This document shows positions 1 to 14,469 of a stretch of DNA of 64,000 bases, piece after piece. Position 1 is the stretch's first letter. Each line of letters opens with the position of its first letter. Location of the stretch: the NCBI GenBank assembly GCA_019614645.1, contig JABWDB010000013.1, forward strand, positions 7,579,501-7,643,500, read 5' to 3'. The notes below the pieces were generated by a model, which saw nothing but the letters and a program-made list of their open reading frames with translations, was not told the DNA's origin and searched no databases. The translations under genes and the position numbers were made by a program. The stretch is from Stratiolaelaps scimitus. Its lineage: Eukaryota > Arthropoda > Arachnida > Mesostigmata > Laelapidae.

Positions 1-3000
1 AGCAAGACGGAGAGAGAGATAGGGGATATATATATATATAATATTGTACGGATGCTGGCTATTATTGTATCGATTTTTTACGACGCGTGAAACGAACGGT
101 GAATTGATTTGTTGACCGTATCGGTAGGTCCATCGATTTGCTACTCACGAACGAATCAATCAATCAATCAATCAAGAAGAAGTGCAGTCACCGCGAGGTG
201 CTCTAGCTGTGCTCAGTGTCCAGATTAAATATCAGAGAACGACAATCAGAACAACAGAGAGGAGAGAGAGGGTCAGAGATGGCCGAGATATTCAAAAACG
301 ATGAAGGGCACAACAGAGCTCTGTCATCGATAAGGACGGCGATTTGTTGATTATTTTCCCTGTCAACCCTCCCCGTGACCCCTTCGTAATGCCACGAACG
401 CTTGTTACATTTTAAATGACGACAATAACGACAACGACAACAACAACCGAACGACGAGTCAATACAAATTGTCTGATTGTTGATTGTATTTCTTAACTGC
501 AACACATGACCTCGAGCGTCAATTGCAGTTTGCCCTGTTTGATTTATTTCCGCTGGCCCTTCGCATTCCCTGTCGAGTTGAGCGGATGGACGAACCCGAT
601 GACGATTCAGGCGTTTTCCCGTGCATTCGTCACGGATACATTGTTTGTTTGTCGCCCTTCCGTCCGAGCGTCCTCTCGTGACCGCCGTACGCCGACGGAT
701 GCTTGGAATTGCCTGGGCCGGCATCACTGTTCTGTCTCACATGGGTTTTATGTGTGCGTACATAAAATAGAAGATCCCATGTTTTGGGCGCCCGAGATAC
801 CGTAGCCTTCGTCCCCGAATGGCTGACGAATTGAATATATGTTATGATGAGCGTATCCACGCAAGCGTAGCGAGGAAATGAATGAACAGAAGTGTATTAT
901 AGACATTGCATTGTTTCGTATTGTCATGACGGCTCGTACTTTGGTAGTTGATGCTATCACTAACGTGAATGAAATCGAGAGAGAGAGAGACAGAGAGAGA
1001 GAGAAAGAGAATAGAGATCTACGCAAAAAGTAATAGCCATGCAAAGATAACTGCAACCGACTCGCTATACCGAGCCGTGGCACCCTGTGGTCACGTGGTG
1101 ATGGATGGCCACAAGCTTTTTGTTCGCCGGGGATCGTTACGCGTAGCATCGTTTGACGAAACGAAATTAACATGTGTATGTTATCAGGAAAAGAATGGTC
1201 TGCTCTCTTCGTCGACGTACGCATTGAAAATGCAGCAAGAGCAACAAAGCAACATCGATTATACTGGCAAGAATATCGTGATATCGACAGAAGGCGAAAA
1301 GGAAACTCGAAGAAAAACATACAAGAGCATAAATGTCGTCAAAAGGAAGAACATGTTGCTGAAGAGTGCTGAACATCGGAGATGAGAACACACAGATGAG
1401 AATCGCTAGGGCATTGCACCACGTTTGCCCAACACACCTGAAAACACTGAGATGCACCGATTGCACGATCGCACTGACTAAAATTTCAAGAAAAAGAAAA
1501 TATCGAAAAGAAAATAAAGGGGAAAATGGTGAGAATCGAACGTCGCAAGGGTGGAAACGGCCCCCACCAGCTGTCTGGCTAACGTTACCCGCCGACAGGA
1601 ACCCGCTGACCTTATGCCTGCATCTGATATGGTTTGGTGTCGCGTTTTTCCTCCGGCTGCTACTGCCGTGGCTGCGTGGCCTTGTAAATTGCGAGCAAGC
1701 TTTAGCAGAGTGCAGAGGTGGCCAACACACTTTGGGTAGTATAGCCATGTCGACAGTGCAATCGCAACCATGTCGACGACACTGGGACAATCAAGAAGTT
1801 TTCCAACAAAGTAACGAGGCCAACGCAAAAGCCGTTTACTCTTGCTCGTCTCGCCACGAATGCTTGCAACAACTGCCGGATTTCGGTGGTCAGCGCAGGA
1901 CGTACAGCTAGAAAACGCGCAGTATGCAATATGCAACTCAACATGAGTTAGAGCTGGTGGACAGCAGGGAGACGCCGGTAAGCCCGCGGATTTCCAGCGA
2001 GAACGCACACACATCTGTAGCATATGGTACAATACACACTATAGCTTTTGCTTGTACCCAAACGCTTTGGGCAGCGAAGGTGGGCAGTAGTTGGAAATAG
2101 GCGACAACCGATGACCAGTGCCGTATGGGCGTAAGGATGATTCATTTCGTCAGATGGGGTTTCCGCATATGGGGGACGGCCGGTAATAACATATCCTCTA
2201 TTGACGGTATGATTATCTATTTAAATACATACATATATATATATACGGGGGTTGTAACGAATCGGCTATGGGAAAATATATAGATCCCCAAAACAGCCAG
2301 GGGTGAGTGAACGTACGAAGTGGGTTGAATGGCAGGCAACCGGAATCTGATCTGTCCGGGTCATCTGAACGAGTCGGTGTCATTCTCCATTCACATACGG
2401 AGACCGGTCACGCCCGGTCAACTAAAAAGATTCAATCATTCATTCAACCAACCAACAAACAAACTCAAATAACAAAACAGAATTAAGAAAAAAAAACAAG
2501 AATAAAATACAGTAAATCCAACAGTTGTCTTGGCTATTCATTGAGTTCGTTATTGGAAACGTTGCAGTTTGTAGCTTTGGCCGTCAGCTCCAGACAGAAT
2601 CAGGTCAGTAAAAGGTGAGCTTGATTGCTAGTATTATTATTATATTAGTTTGTAATGGTTTGCCAGTATTCACATCTAGTTTGTCATATTACTCACGTCT
2701 GGTGCCATTTTGCATAGTCCGTATTGCCATATTGCATACGATACCATTGTATTTTCTGGTGGTTGTAAATACGTAACCAAGTTTCACCGGGTCGCTAGTT
2801 CACTTTAAAGACGTCCATTGAGCTCGTACCCTCACCTAATAAGATAACTTAGTTTTACTTTACACTCTCTAGAGTAAACAATTAGGCACACACGTGTAAC
2901 TGCTCTTCTATTTTCATTATTCTACGTGGAAAAAGGAAACGCACATCATTGTCGCGAATGAATTAATGTAGCCCTGCACACACCTCGGTGCAGATCTAAT

Positions 3001-3128
3001 ATTTATTTACAAAGCTCGCACTTATGCTCGCTACAGGTGTCGGGTTCGTTGGCCGAGCCATGCTGAATATGGCCCGCCAAGCAAACAATCAATCCCAACG
3101 ATGAAGATCGACTAACTCTTGTTTTAAT
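1..3128. other. No recognisable gene; intergenic
   Basis: I found no exon that I can name on either strand. The open frames here are rich in low-complexity translations and lack family motifs. There is an AG-rich microsatellite at about 976-1012, a short (TA)n at about 27-42 and another at about 2230-2245. A-rich sequence around 2450-2510 looks like untranslated or intergenic DNA. A possible minus-strand poly(A) signal for the next gene lies near 3001-3008. Confidence 0.5.
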
Positions 3129-5477
3129 TTATTTAACCTTCACTGACCGCCGAGTGCTTCTTCTTGGTGTGGGTGGAGCGACCTTCCTTTCCTCTTCCAT
3201 GGACTCGTCGGCCTTTTCGTTCTCATCTTCAACAACCTCCTTTACTTGACTGCTGCCCGCGCTCCGCTTCGCTTTCTTAATTACCCGATTCTCCTTTTGC
3301 TTGTTACTGTCCTGTTTCTTCTTCTGCGCGGGAACTTCCTCCTCTTCTTCGCTTTGAGGGTCTTCGCCCTCGTCTTCAGAGCCTTCGTCGCCCTCATCTG
3401 CGTCATCGTCGTCTTCCTCCATCTTCTCATCCTGTTGCTCGACCTCGTTGAGCTCATTTCCTGAAGGGTGGGATTTCTTGAATCGCTTTGCCTTGCTCCG
3501 TTTAGCCTTGGATTTCTTAACCTCGGCCAGACTGCGCTCCTCCTTCTCGTGGAGGACCCTACAAAGACAAAAAAAGGGACGATACAATAGATGCAAACGA
3601 TTAGAGCGCAAGGCAATGGCTCTATGTTGGAGGATGTGTCTTGTGCATTGCTGCGGTGAATTACAAGCACCGATCTGCGTATTGTCGATCGATGCGTCGA
3701 CACACTCCGAAGCTAACAGTTTGTGTCGATCATTTCGGACGCTTCGGCATGACAGGAATCTATTCATACATTGCCAGAACTGTCATTTTGATAGTAGTCA
3801 TTATCATTATTATTCGAAATTCGGAGTGGTAGTATAGCGGAATACTATTTATGTGGTTGCTGTAAACCTACATTTAATTATTTTATACATGAATCGTAAA
3901 CGTAAATTAATCCTTTATATATTAATCCGCCGTAGCATCATAATCTGGCAGAGACAATACTGGCACTTACTTGAACGTGCCATCTTTCCTCCAGAGGAAT
4001 TCGAGTGTCACGTGAAACTCAGCCATGTGGATGTCCACATGCTTGAGGATGTCGGCCATCTCCGGCGTGAGTGTGTCGCCCTTCGAGCATACTGTGAAGT
4101 CCTGAAGCAGCTTAATCTTGCCGTTGACTAGTTTCGTGGGCACACCAAGCCGTCGGAATTGTGGTTCCATTGAGTGAACGAACTCACTTAGGTCGTCCTC
4201 CTTTAACACGACAGTCTCAGTGGCAACAAAGCCCGCACGAGCATAGTCTGGCTCGCGGTAGGATTCAAACCATTCGATGACCTCATCTTCGGGTTCGGAC
4301 GTCAGCAGTAAGCCACATTGGCCTAGCAGACGCTCCGAGACCTGGATCAAAAGTCAAGACGTTGTTAGGACGTTGTTGGATCACACACCTTTGGAACTCC
4401 AATCACGAATGCACATTGACATCCACATCAGACTGTGGCGGATACTGTGATAATAAAAAGTCCACAAAGCCTGGACACAGCGCTAGACCGCTCGAAATTA
4501 ACCACCTGGCGTTGGATCCACCAATACGCATCTTCTTACCTTATGTATGTTGTCAGCAATTTCGTTCTCGGCACTGCGACCGAGAGCGATCTGTAAAACC
4601 TTGTTCTTTCCCATGATCAGTTTGGAGGTGCCTTTCCACTCCTCGCGAACATCTTTCAATTTGTTGTTTCGCATATTCTCAATAGAGAATATATACAATG
4701 ACTTGTATTGGTCGAGAGCATCGCGGATTTCCTGTAATATAGATAACGTAAGCGCATGTTCGAGCGAGACATTACACGGCACATCTTGTTGTAATGGCGG
4801 GTGATCTTCCAAATACCTATAGATGCATAAGCTTCCTCTAGTAGGCAATTATGTACCCGTGTAAATACATCGTAACTTTACGTTTGGCGTTTAAGGGAGG
4901 CGTCGCCAGCGACGTTCCACAGAGACAGTTGCAGTTGCTTTGTAACAACAGCACATCTTTCAAAAATAAACAGCTACGAACCTATTAGGATCGATGGCTT
5001 TAGGCCGACATGATCTTAACTAGAAGCAGAGATATATATATATACACTCTGTAATCGGGAGAGTTATTTGTAAACTTTCCAACGTTTCAGTTAGGACAGG
5101 TTTTGATACCGTATACTCTCTACGGTATGAAAACCTGTTCTAAAAAAAGTCGAAATTTCGCAAATATTCAAAACTCATTTACCGAATACGCACCCCGTCG
5201 AGGTGTCACAAGGGAGAATATATATATTTTTTTCAATTTATTAAGCTATTTATATGTGAGAAATATAAATGGAAGCAATGAGCCCATTGTGACTAAAGTC
5301 CAACTATCGACTGTTCGTTCATTGTCAAATGGTGCTCTGTAGATCGAACGTGTCCCACCGCGTCGAACTCGTTATATCTCAAATGCGACTTACGTTCACA
5401 AGCTTCTCTTTGTGTTCGAGACCCTTCTTCTTGGCCTGCGTCAACGAAATCACGCGATTCCGTTTCGATACGGGCAT
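3129..5477 (-). CDS. MRTO4: mRNA turnover protein 4 homolog (ribosome assembly factor, uL10-like)
   Basis: Four exons join in phase: 5477-5394, 4731-4540, 4341-3971 and 3558-3129 (1,077 nt, 358 aa). Introns begin GTAAGT, GTAAGA and GTAAGT and end in AG. The N-terminus MPVSKRNRVISLTQ, the stretches IFSIENMRNNKLKDVR and GKNKVLQIALGRS in exon 2, and DYARAGF, HSMEPQFRRLG and GDTLTPE in exon 3 are the conserved core of MRT4, a nuclear/nucleolar factor that occupies the P0 (uL10) site on pre-60S ribosomes until it is exchanged for P0. The start was chosen because the family begins with MPKSKR-like residues. The last exon encodes an unusually long basic then acidic tail (K-rich, then D/E runs, ending in a basic TPRRSTRRS-type stretch), making the protein about 120 aa longer than the human one. 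Family assignment is firm; the tail boundary depends on the last acceptor at 3559. Confidence 0.93.
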
Positions 5478-7617
5478 TCTGACCGGTCTTCTAGGGTACA
5501 CTAAGCGTGGCTAACTCTGTAGACAATAAACTACACCGCGACACGAAAGCAACACGCGAGAACGTCGATCTCGTAGCGAAGATCGCATGCGAGGCGCAAA
5601 AATTACCGGATGCGACGACCAAAACAAACACACGTGCTCACCAATCAGTCATCCATTTGTTTGAACTGAAACTCCAGCTATCGCCACTCGTCTGCTATGG
5701 CGGGCTTTTTGTTTCGGACAAAGCGCGATATACATAGTACGGACAACGGCTAGGATTGCCTCTCAGATTTGTATGCGCCCAATGGACACATTCCTGGACT
5801 TTTGCCAGGTACGAGAGAATAGGCAAAAGTGGCCCTGATAGGTCTCCTCATAGTAATAGCTAAAAGGTTAAGAGCTGAGGCCTAGGTCAGATAGGGGAAC
5901 AGCTGAGGGTCAGCTCGAAAAATTGTCAGGATTGCCCTCAGATAGTCGCCTGCGCCGGGCCATTAGCCGGGGGAGGAACCTCGTATTTCCACGCTTAAAT
6001 TACCTTGAAGTTAGCAACAAAAGAAGCGCTTCTCGGCAAGATGAAAGTACTTGTTCCACAAGTAAGGTCTCTGTTTGGATTGCAGCAAGAGATTTTCCCA
6101 AATCGTTGAATTAGTTGTCTAACTTTTTTTATGTGAGTGTTACATTAAGCAGGACAACGGCTTCTTTAGTTGACATCTAACGTAAATACTAGAAAACCTC
6201 TTCAACGCAAGCGTGTGTTCAGCGTCGGAACGGCTCGACGCTGCGTGCAGTCCATAGTTAGCTATACCGCTAACGTATTTCAAAATGGAAAAATTGGTAT
6301 AGCAAAGTAGTAAGCGCAAGAGTTGCGAAGAAATGAACGAGTGACTCCCACATAAACAGCCAGTGTCTGGATTCGTCTACGAGCGCTATCTTTCTTTGCC
6401 ATGAGAGCAGTGCTCTCAAAGCTATGACTCTGATTTGTCCGTAGTAAATTGTTTGAAATTCGAACGCACGCCTGCATTCGTGTCTGATGGCAATGAACAG
6501 CTTCATCTTGACACCCCTTCTGTCTGCTTTCGATTTAAGCCGACATTTCCTTGCTGCCACTGTTCGTAACCGATAATAGTCAAGATTACCGTACACTTTG
6601 CCAATCCCGCTCATGCTCCAGTTTCTGGGTGAGCCTTAGAGGATTTCTGACAGGCTAGCCGTGATGGTTCCTTGCCACTTTTGAGCATCCCGTGAATACA
6701 GTAAATTTCGGCGGGAGCAAGCTCAAGTGGTTGATGTAAAGTGCGCCGTGACGAAACACCTGCTCACCGAAAAGAAGTAGCCCGCTGGGGACATCGTGCG
6801 CCGGCCCGCGTCTAGATTATAAATTTCTAAAAAGTCATATTGGGCTCGAAAGCCGCCTTTTTGCAGAAGGCTCACTACTGATACGCTATGTAAAAAATGA
6901 GCGACTCTTCAAGAGGGCTTTAGTCTCAAAATGACACGTGTTCGCCCTGGCGTATTCGTATTCTCTATAAGGAGAAATTCGTGAATGCCTTTTTGAATGA
7001 TTTAAAGTATCAACATTCATTTATTCGTGATCCAAGTTCAGGGAGTTGATTTGCGATGAGGGTGTCTGTGGCGCTGTACTAAAAATCCTTAATGAACATA
7101 CACCACATCACGCTGTTAAGTGCAGACGTTATACTAGATGAAAGGGCACCATCTGAATTGTATTCAGTAGCAATTCATATACGGATACTTCTTCCCTTTA
7201 AGCACATAAGCAGTTTCTGCTATAAAGCAGAGAGCTTTTCGATCACTTATCCATCTTGGACGCACTCTGAACAGTATAGGGAGGCGCAACTTATCTCATG
7301 CTTACATACAAGAAGCGCATATGTTCTTAGCTCAACAAATACAAATAAATAGGACGAGCTTTTCTTACTTCAAAAATAACAATATCAGTTTATTCAACTT
7401 CGGCGACAGTTTCCGCACGCTCACGTGCAAATCATATTCATATTGGCGCTCCAAAATTACTTTACACTTGCGAAATTCATATATTTATGCACAGATTATC
7501 ATGAATATACAGTCGATGGTGGACGACAACACCGTTGCCCTCTCGAACGGGCGCAGCCATGTCAAAGTGTTCCGTTAAATTTCTTCGTCCTCACAGCCAT
7601 GTCGTGCGCTACAACCT
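5478..7617. other. Intergenic, no gene recognised
   Basis: No exon with family similarity was found. It holds one truncated SINE (listed separately). A minus-strand AATAAA at 7394-7389 is a likely poly(A) signal for POLR2E. Confidence 0.5.
5789..5932 (+). repeat. Truncated tRNA-derived SINE (body and short A-tail)
   Basis: This stretch matches the body of the SINE at 22,097-22,369 (opposite strand), including CAGGTACGAG, CTCATAGTAATA, AAAGGTTAAGAGCTGAGG and the 3' block AACAGCTGAGGGTCAGCTCG followed by AAAAA. The tRNA-like head is missing, so it is a 5'-truncated or decayed copy. Boundaries are approximate. Confidence 0.7.
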
Positions 7618-9050
<1,433 letters not shown>

Positions 9051-9915
9051 CCTGTGGCGTTTATGCTAACACTTCCGAGCTTTGAACCTCACAAGATCGA
9101 AACACCGGCACACCTGACGCTCCGAGCTCCGCAGGCGGTTCTTATACTGTGTGTTTATATCGTGCTGGCCGGCGTGTTCGAATTGATTGCACCACTCGCT
9201 TGTTTGGAGAGGGCGCTGCGAGCGAGTCAATATCTATTCGGCGACCGGCTGATTTTCTCGACGCGAGATTGGCAGCGCGAGCGATATTGGCGCTCATTAA
9301 ATAATTCGAGCAATTTGTTTAATTGGGGATATTCAGCTGAAAAGGGTGTGGCGTTACTCTGTGCGGAAATTTTATTCTTAAGGCACATTACACAACATGG
9401 TGCAACTACTAAATCGGATGGTAAGTGCAAAGGGTGAATCCGTTCGAAAATACGACTATTCATGACATGCCACACTGTTATCCAGTTTGATTTTATTATG
9501 GAGACTCGTCTCGCTGATTTGTTAAATTTATAGTGACAGAGGGCGAGAGATAGAGAGAGACGGGCCCGCAGATTATTTCTATAGCTAAGTTTCTGTAATT
9601 TGATGCAAACTCTCGACGAGGCAACGCGGCCGGCAAAGGTCTATTAAAGGAACTGCAGCACAGTATATGCTTGTGTGCTGTGTCTATTCACATCAGCAGC
9701 TTAAATATATCGCTGCTAACCTATCGCTTACTGTGTGATTTAATTGTGAATATGGTGTCCGGACATTCGGTGCAAGCAGGAAGGAGCCCATCGTTGCTTG
9801 AGTTGGTTCCCGGTAGTTCTAAGAGCCTGTTGCAACGATATTTTTACCTGCAATGAAGACTTAGCCAGTCTCCACCGAGTTTTGATAACTGCTATTTTCC
9901 GAACATCATTTCCAG

Positions 9916-11939
9916 GCAACATGCTTGCGTTCAGCCGTGGGCGCTCGGAAAAATCTATTACACACAAGCTGTCGCGTTAATTTGCCCATGGTGCCTATTG
10001 TCATTGAGCAGACCGGACGCGGTGAGAGGGCGTATGATATCTTCTCGCGACTGCTGAAGGAGCGGATTATCTGCTTAATGGGACCGGTAATTAAACGTAT
10101 TTACGAGTGTTGAACACGATACGCCGAAGCATCAGATCCCGTCGACCCGATTTTAATCACCCGACCGACGAATGAATGTGTCGAAATTATGATATATATA
10201 TATATTTCAAAAACAGGCTCTATCCTGTGCTATGTTCTAAGGTGCCTAAAGTTTCGGCTCTTATAATTTTGAAGATATTCCGTGTGAAAGCATGGCTTCA
10301 CAAGAAAACTATGATATACACGAAATGTGTGGGGGAGTCAGAGTTATGTGAATATATGTATATATACATTATATTTGTAAATGTATTAATTTACGTTTGG
10401 GTCGTTATTTCGACAACTGTAAAGAATTTGAAAGAAATTTTGTATTTACACATCCTTTAGCAGGGGGGTTTCATTCGGAAAATATATAATATAGGTGTAA
10501 AATAAGTGGGTATTTTGAATTACCCTGGTTGTTCGCCATGTAAACATTTTGTTTTACTAAAAAAATTGTTAAATTTTTCGAGCTTGATGGAATGGACACA
10601 GATTTTTCAATCTTTTCCGATTTCTCTCCATTTTTATCATGAAGTTAAGTAATATGTTTCTTTTTTTGAGAAAACCATTAAGAGTTACGAGTAACTTCAA
10701 TACGGTTTTAGGTTAACAGATAAATGCAATAACTAGATGGGATAACTAACAAGAAGCAATTATATAACTGATTTTCCCATAATAAGGTCGACTTTTACGT
10801 CTAGTCAAGGATTAACCGTCAAAAGTAACTCGTTCTTTCAGATCAATGATGATATCGCCTCACTGGTTGTTGCCCAACTCCTGTTTCTGCAATCCGAGTC
10901 ATCGAAGAAGCCGATTCACATGTACATCAATTCGCCTGGTGGTAGTGTCACAGCCGGATTGGGTATCTACGATACGATGCAGTATGTGTTACCTCCCATA
11001 GCTACATGGTGTGTTGGCCAGGCATGTTCAGCCGCCTCTCTTCTACTCACCGCAGGAGAAGCAGGTATACATGCCTCTGGTAGAAGGGACACTGCTCAGC
11101 AAGCAACGCTAAGCCTCGTCCATAATTTTACCGGATAGTCGTCTACGAGTCTATCTCTATATCGTCTCTGTGAATGCTATCGATTGTCCGATGCAATTGC
11201 GAGCAGCGCTTTGAGATATACATATATCCGATATGTGACATATTTCGATCTTACCGCGTGTCAATTTCTGTGTTTAGGTATGCGGCACTCGTTGCCAAAC
11301 TCCCGAATCATGGTTCACCAGCCATCAGGTGGAGTAAGCGGTCAGGCTACCGATATTCAGATCCACGCTGAAGAGATTCTCTACCTGAAACGCAAGGTCA
11401 ACCATCTCTACGCCAAACACACGAAACAGACCCTCGAAATGATTGGTAGGTGAACGGACGCGGGACTTTTTCATTTTCCTTTGTACTGGGAAAGAAAGAG
11501 AGAAATTTTTTCGTTCCAAAATGATTAAAGTAAAATGGGATGACACTCCGGTATGTCTCCCCGTCGTCGCCGCCCTGAGTAACGCTTGCACAGCAAACAT
11601 ATTCGCCGTAGCGAATTGCGGACGAGTCCATGACTGTCCTTTTTACAGGATTGATTTGCTGCAAAACAGATAGTTTAATGGAGTGTTTTCATCACGTCCC
11701 GCTGCGTATGCAGATGGATGTACGCAAGGGTCATACTCACTGAGTTGGCGTTCTGTGGAGTATGCTCTCTTCGTATTGAAGGTTAGTGTTTGAGTGTTAT
11801 TTTAATTAATATTGTGTCATTCTTATCGATGATTACAGAGTCTGTTATGGAACGTGACCGATTTATGAGTCCCGAACAGGCCAAGGAGTTTGGCCTCATT
11901 GACACGGTCTTGGAACAGCCACCTGTGCGGGATAGCTAG
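9916..11939 (+). CDS. CLPP: ATP-dependent Clp protease proteolytic subunit, mitochondrial (copy A; 5' end unresolved)
   Basis: Exons 9916-10086, 10842-11064, 11278-11445 and 11839-11939 join in phase (663 nt, 220 aa plus stop). The protein shows [36 protein letters not shown], the catalytic serine in GQACSAAS, the catalytic histidine in [22 protein letters not shown], and the catalytic aspartate in [19 protein letters not shown]. ClpP forms tetradecameric chambers with ClpX in the mitochondrial matrix. Exon 1 here starts at an acceptor (TTTCCAG) and encodes the end of a basic, Ser/Arg-rich presequence; an in-frame stop lies upstream and no in-frame ATG precedes it, so an upstream exon with the start codon is expected but I could not fix it. 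GQACSAAS differs from the usual GQAASMGS around the nucleophile. An AATAAA follows near 12,058. Confidence 0.93.
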
Positions 11940-11975
11940 TTGGAAGTTGCCTGATATTGTGCTAGAAAATACTTC

Positions 11976-12023
<48 letters not shown>

Positions 12024-14469
12024 CAATTTATCTCTTTCTTCTTGGTGATTTAGCTACTAATAAATATTTTTACTGAAACACATTCGACTCGTGTGGGATC
12101 TTCATTTATTTGCCTTCTGAATTCTCATATTTAGATCACCTCTATTAATCCAAAACAACCGCAAACGGAATTTACGCTGGTCACAAAATAGCGGGGTCCG
12201 CTGCTGTAGATGCTTATATGAAAATGTGCGTTATTTAGCTGACATAACTATTGTACACACACATTACGTCTAACAGCAGAATAAGCACACACCTCTTTAC
12301 AGAAATCAAAAGCAAAATTAAAAAGTAAATTTGCCTGGCTGACTCACGGCCAACATTGCTTCATAAGACTAACCCCTTAAATGCGGTGAAGGTGAATCTG
12401 TCACCAATTGACAGAGCAACTGATAGTAGCAAACATGGCCACAAGCATAATAATTTACCGAAACATTCTACGCGAAATCAAGTATTACCAAGCAGAGTTT
12501 GCGTATGCCGTTTAGCTATCGTCATTGGACTTATACATTTGCCTCATTAGTGAGGACATAGAGCTTCAGCAGTCGGCTTACATGGACCTTGAACTTCGCG
12601 AAGGCAGATTCTGCACAACTATTCGGCAGTGATATATCTAAGGTCGCGTTTCACAGCGAACTCAGGTGCCATAGTAGAAAAGAACAACTTTTCAGCATTG
12701 GGACTCCTGACCTGAGGCGACTTTATCGCCATGGGGGTTCCCTTATTCTCGCTCGGTTCTTCATTCTACAATTGATCTATTGTTGCCTATAGAGCACATG
12801 ACTCCTGATTTCTTAACGCCTCGAGGCGTTACAGGTTTGCTTTTGATTGAAAAATTGATACCTCTCCCTTGACCAATTGACTCCGAGTCTAATTAGACTC
12901 CGAATGATTTGATTGGCGAGCCTCGGCCGCAGCGGAAATCCTAGCTCGGCTCACAAGCAGAGAACGCTGAGTCTTTTTGCTACAACTAATTTAGCCGCTA
13001 CCAATCCCATTCGATCAAATTCGGTGTTTAACCTAAAGCGAATCGCTGACTCGGCTGTCCAATTACTCGATTGCGGTTGTAGCCATGCAGATTGAGTACA
13101 CTATAAGCGAACAAAACGACTCTTTCCGACAATGTTCAAGGACAGTCAACAAGTTCAACATCTCTCGCTCAACGATCAACAATGAATTCTGATTCGTAAG
13201 AAGATTCTGCAAAAAAATACCGGGGAGGATCTCTATTCATTTATTGAAATCAAATGAGTAGGCCATCTCAACCTCAGTTTTTAGGGCCCACTCCCTTTTG
13301 TGAGCTCTGCGGGAGATAGTACTGTTCCTTGGATGATGACAAAACAAGGGATCAACAGTTGAAATAAAGAAGGCTCAGCATCAAAAGAGTCTTCTATGTT
13401 CAACGTAACCGGGATGACTTTACAGGAACTGTTGAATACGGATATACGCAGCGCTATTCAACGAAGATTCGGATGATGTGGACAATGCCGCAGGGGTGTA
13501 GATATTTATTTAACAACCAGCCAGCCAAGTGTTTTGCTTTGAATACTAATTGCTTTCACAGAAACGAAATTAAATATCAATGTCGACTCGCCACTGTTAA
13601 GAATCGAAAACACTGCAGTGATCAAATGGTTATCCCGAGCGATTGCTTCCATCAAGTGCACCTTCCATGCTTTTAAACAACAGCAGAAAGTTACTAACGG
13701 AAGTTAGCAAGTGGCATTTGGTGTTGAAGCACAGTGAGTGCTTCACTTGGCTGTGAAAAGCCGGACGCTTTTCACAGCTTTCTTTTTTTCTGTCTCAGTG
13801 TTCGAATCCCGTTGCATGACATATAAGAGAACTTAAGCATTGTATGCAGTTCCTTTAATAAATCAATAAAGCTATCTTTACCTTACCTACACTAGCTGAA
13901 TCGACAAAAATTGTATATTGTAATGGCAGCAGTGACGTCCCGGATAGCGCGAACGGGACGCTGTTATCTCAAGAACCCGATGCAAGCCCCTATTAGTTGA
14001 GGGATATAGAAGAGACCAGTCCTTCAAACATCGGTGTTGTTAATTCCTACTTCCTACGAAAAAGGCTCGCCGGAAGTCAACAAACATCGAAACCACTGGG
14101 CGTCTCGAATGGCGCCATATTTGAAAATTACCTGCGAATATTTTTCCGGCAAAAATTACGATATTTGTTCATCGAATTGAAAAAGCAATCCCATTTGCTC
14201 GTCAAACATCCACAGGAAAGTTCCCCACTAATAAAATCAATCCCGAATAGTCCTCTACTCGATGCCGAATTGCCCTCTCCACGAACACTAGCGCCACCCC
14301 CCCTCCTAAAAACGCGCTGCAAGCCTCGTCTGCAATCAGTTAGCGTCTAGCTCCGGTACAAGTTGTCGTGGCGGAGTTGCATGTACGCTTCATTGTGAAC
14401 GAGTTACGAATTGTGAATTTTGACTTCGTCGTGTCTAGGCTTCGGAAGTCACAGTAAATCAGCAGCATA
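11940..14469. other. ClpP-ALYREF intergenic region, copy A
   Basis: No coding exon recognised. It contains a (TA)n tract at about 11,979-12,020, a tRNA-like SINE piece near 13,735-13,880 with B-box-like GTTCGAATCCC, and at 14,050-14,058 the scar of the deletion that removed RPS20. The last roughly 410 bp are the ALYREF promoter and 5' UTR, almost identical to unit B. Confidence 0.6.
13735..13880 (+). repeat. tRNA-derived SINE-like repeat, copy A
   Basis: The block AGCACAGTGAGTGCTTCAC followed by GTTCGAATCCCGTTGCATG resembles a degenerate Pol III A/B-box arrangement, and it ends in AATAAATCAATAAAGC-type sequence. The counterpart in unit B (about 31,890-32,015) lacks roughly 25 bp present here between the boxes. 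The assignment rests mainly on the B-box match. Confidence 0.35.

Noticed and set aside
203..1320. Long minus-strand open frames near the left end (174 and 190 aa)
   Set aside because: Low-complexity Ser/Leu runs from an AG repeat, overlapping frames on both strands, no motif or splice context.
12356..13676. 60-67 aa frames conserved between A and B downstream of ClpP
   Set aside because: Similarity is that of the whole duplicated DNA; substitutions show no coding bias and there are no splice signals that join them.
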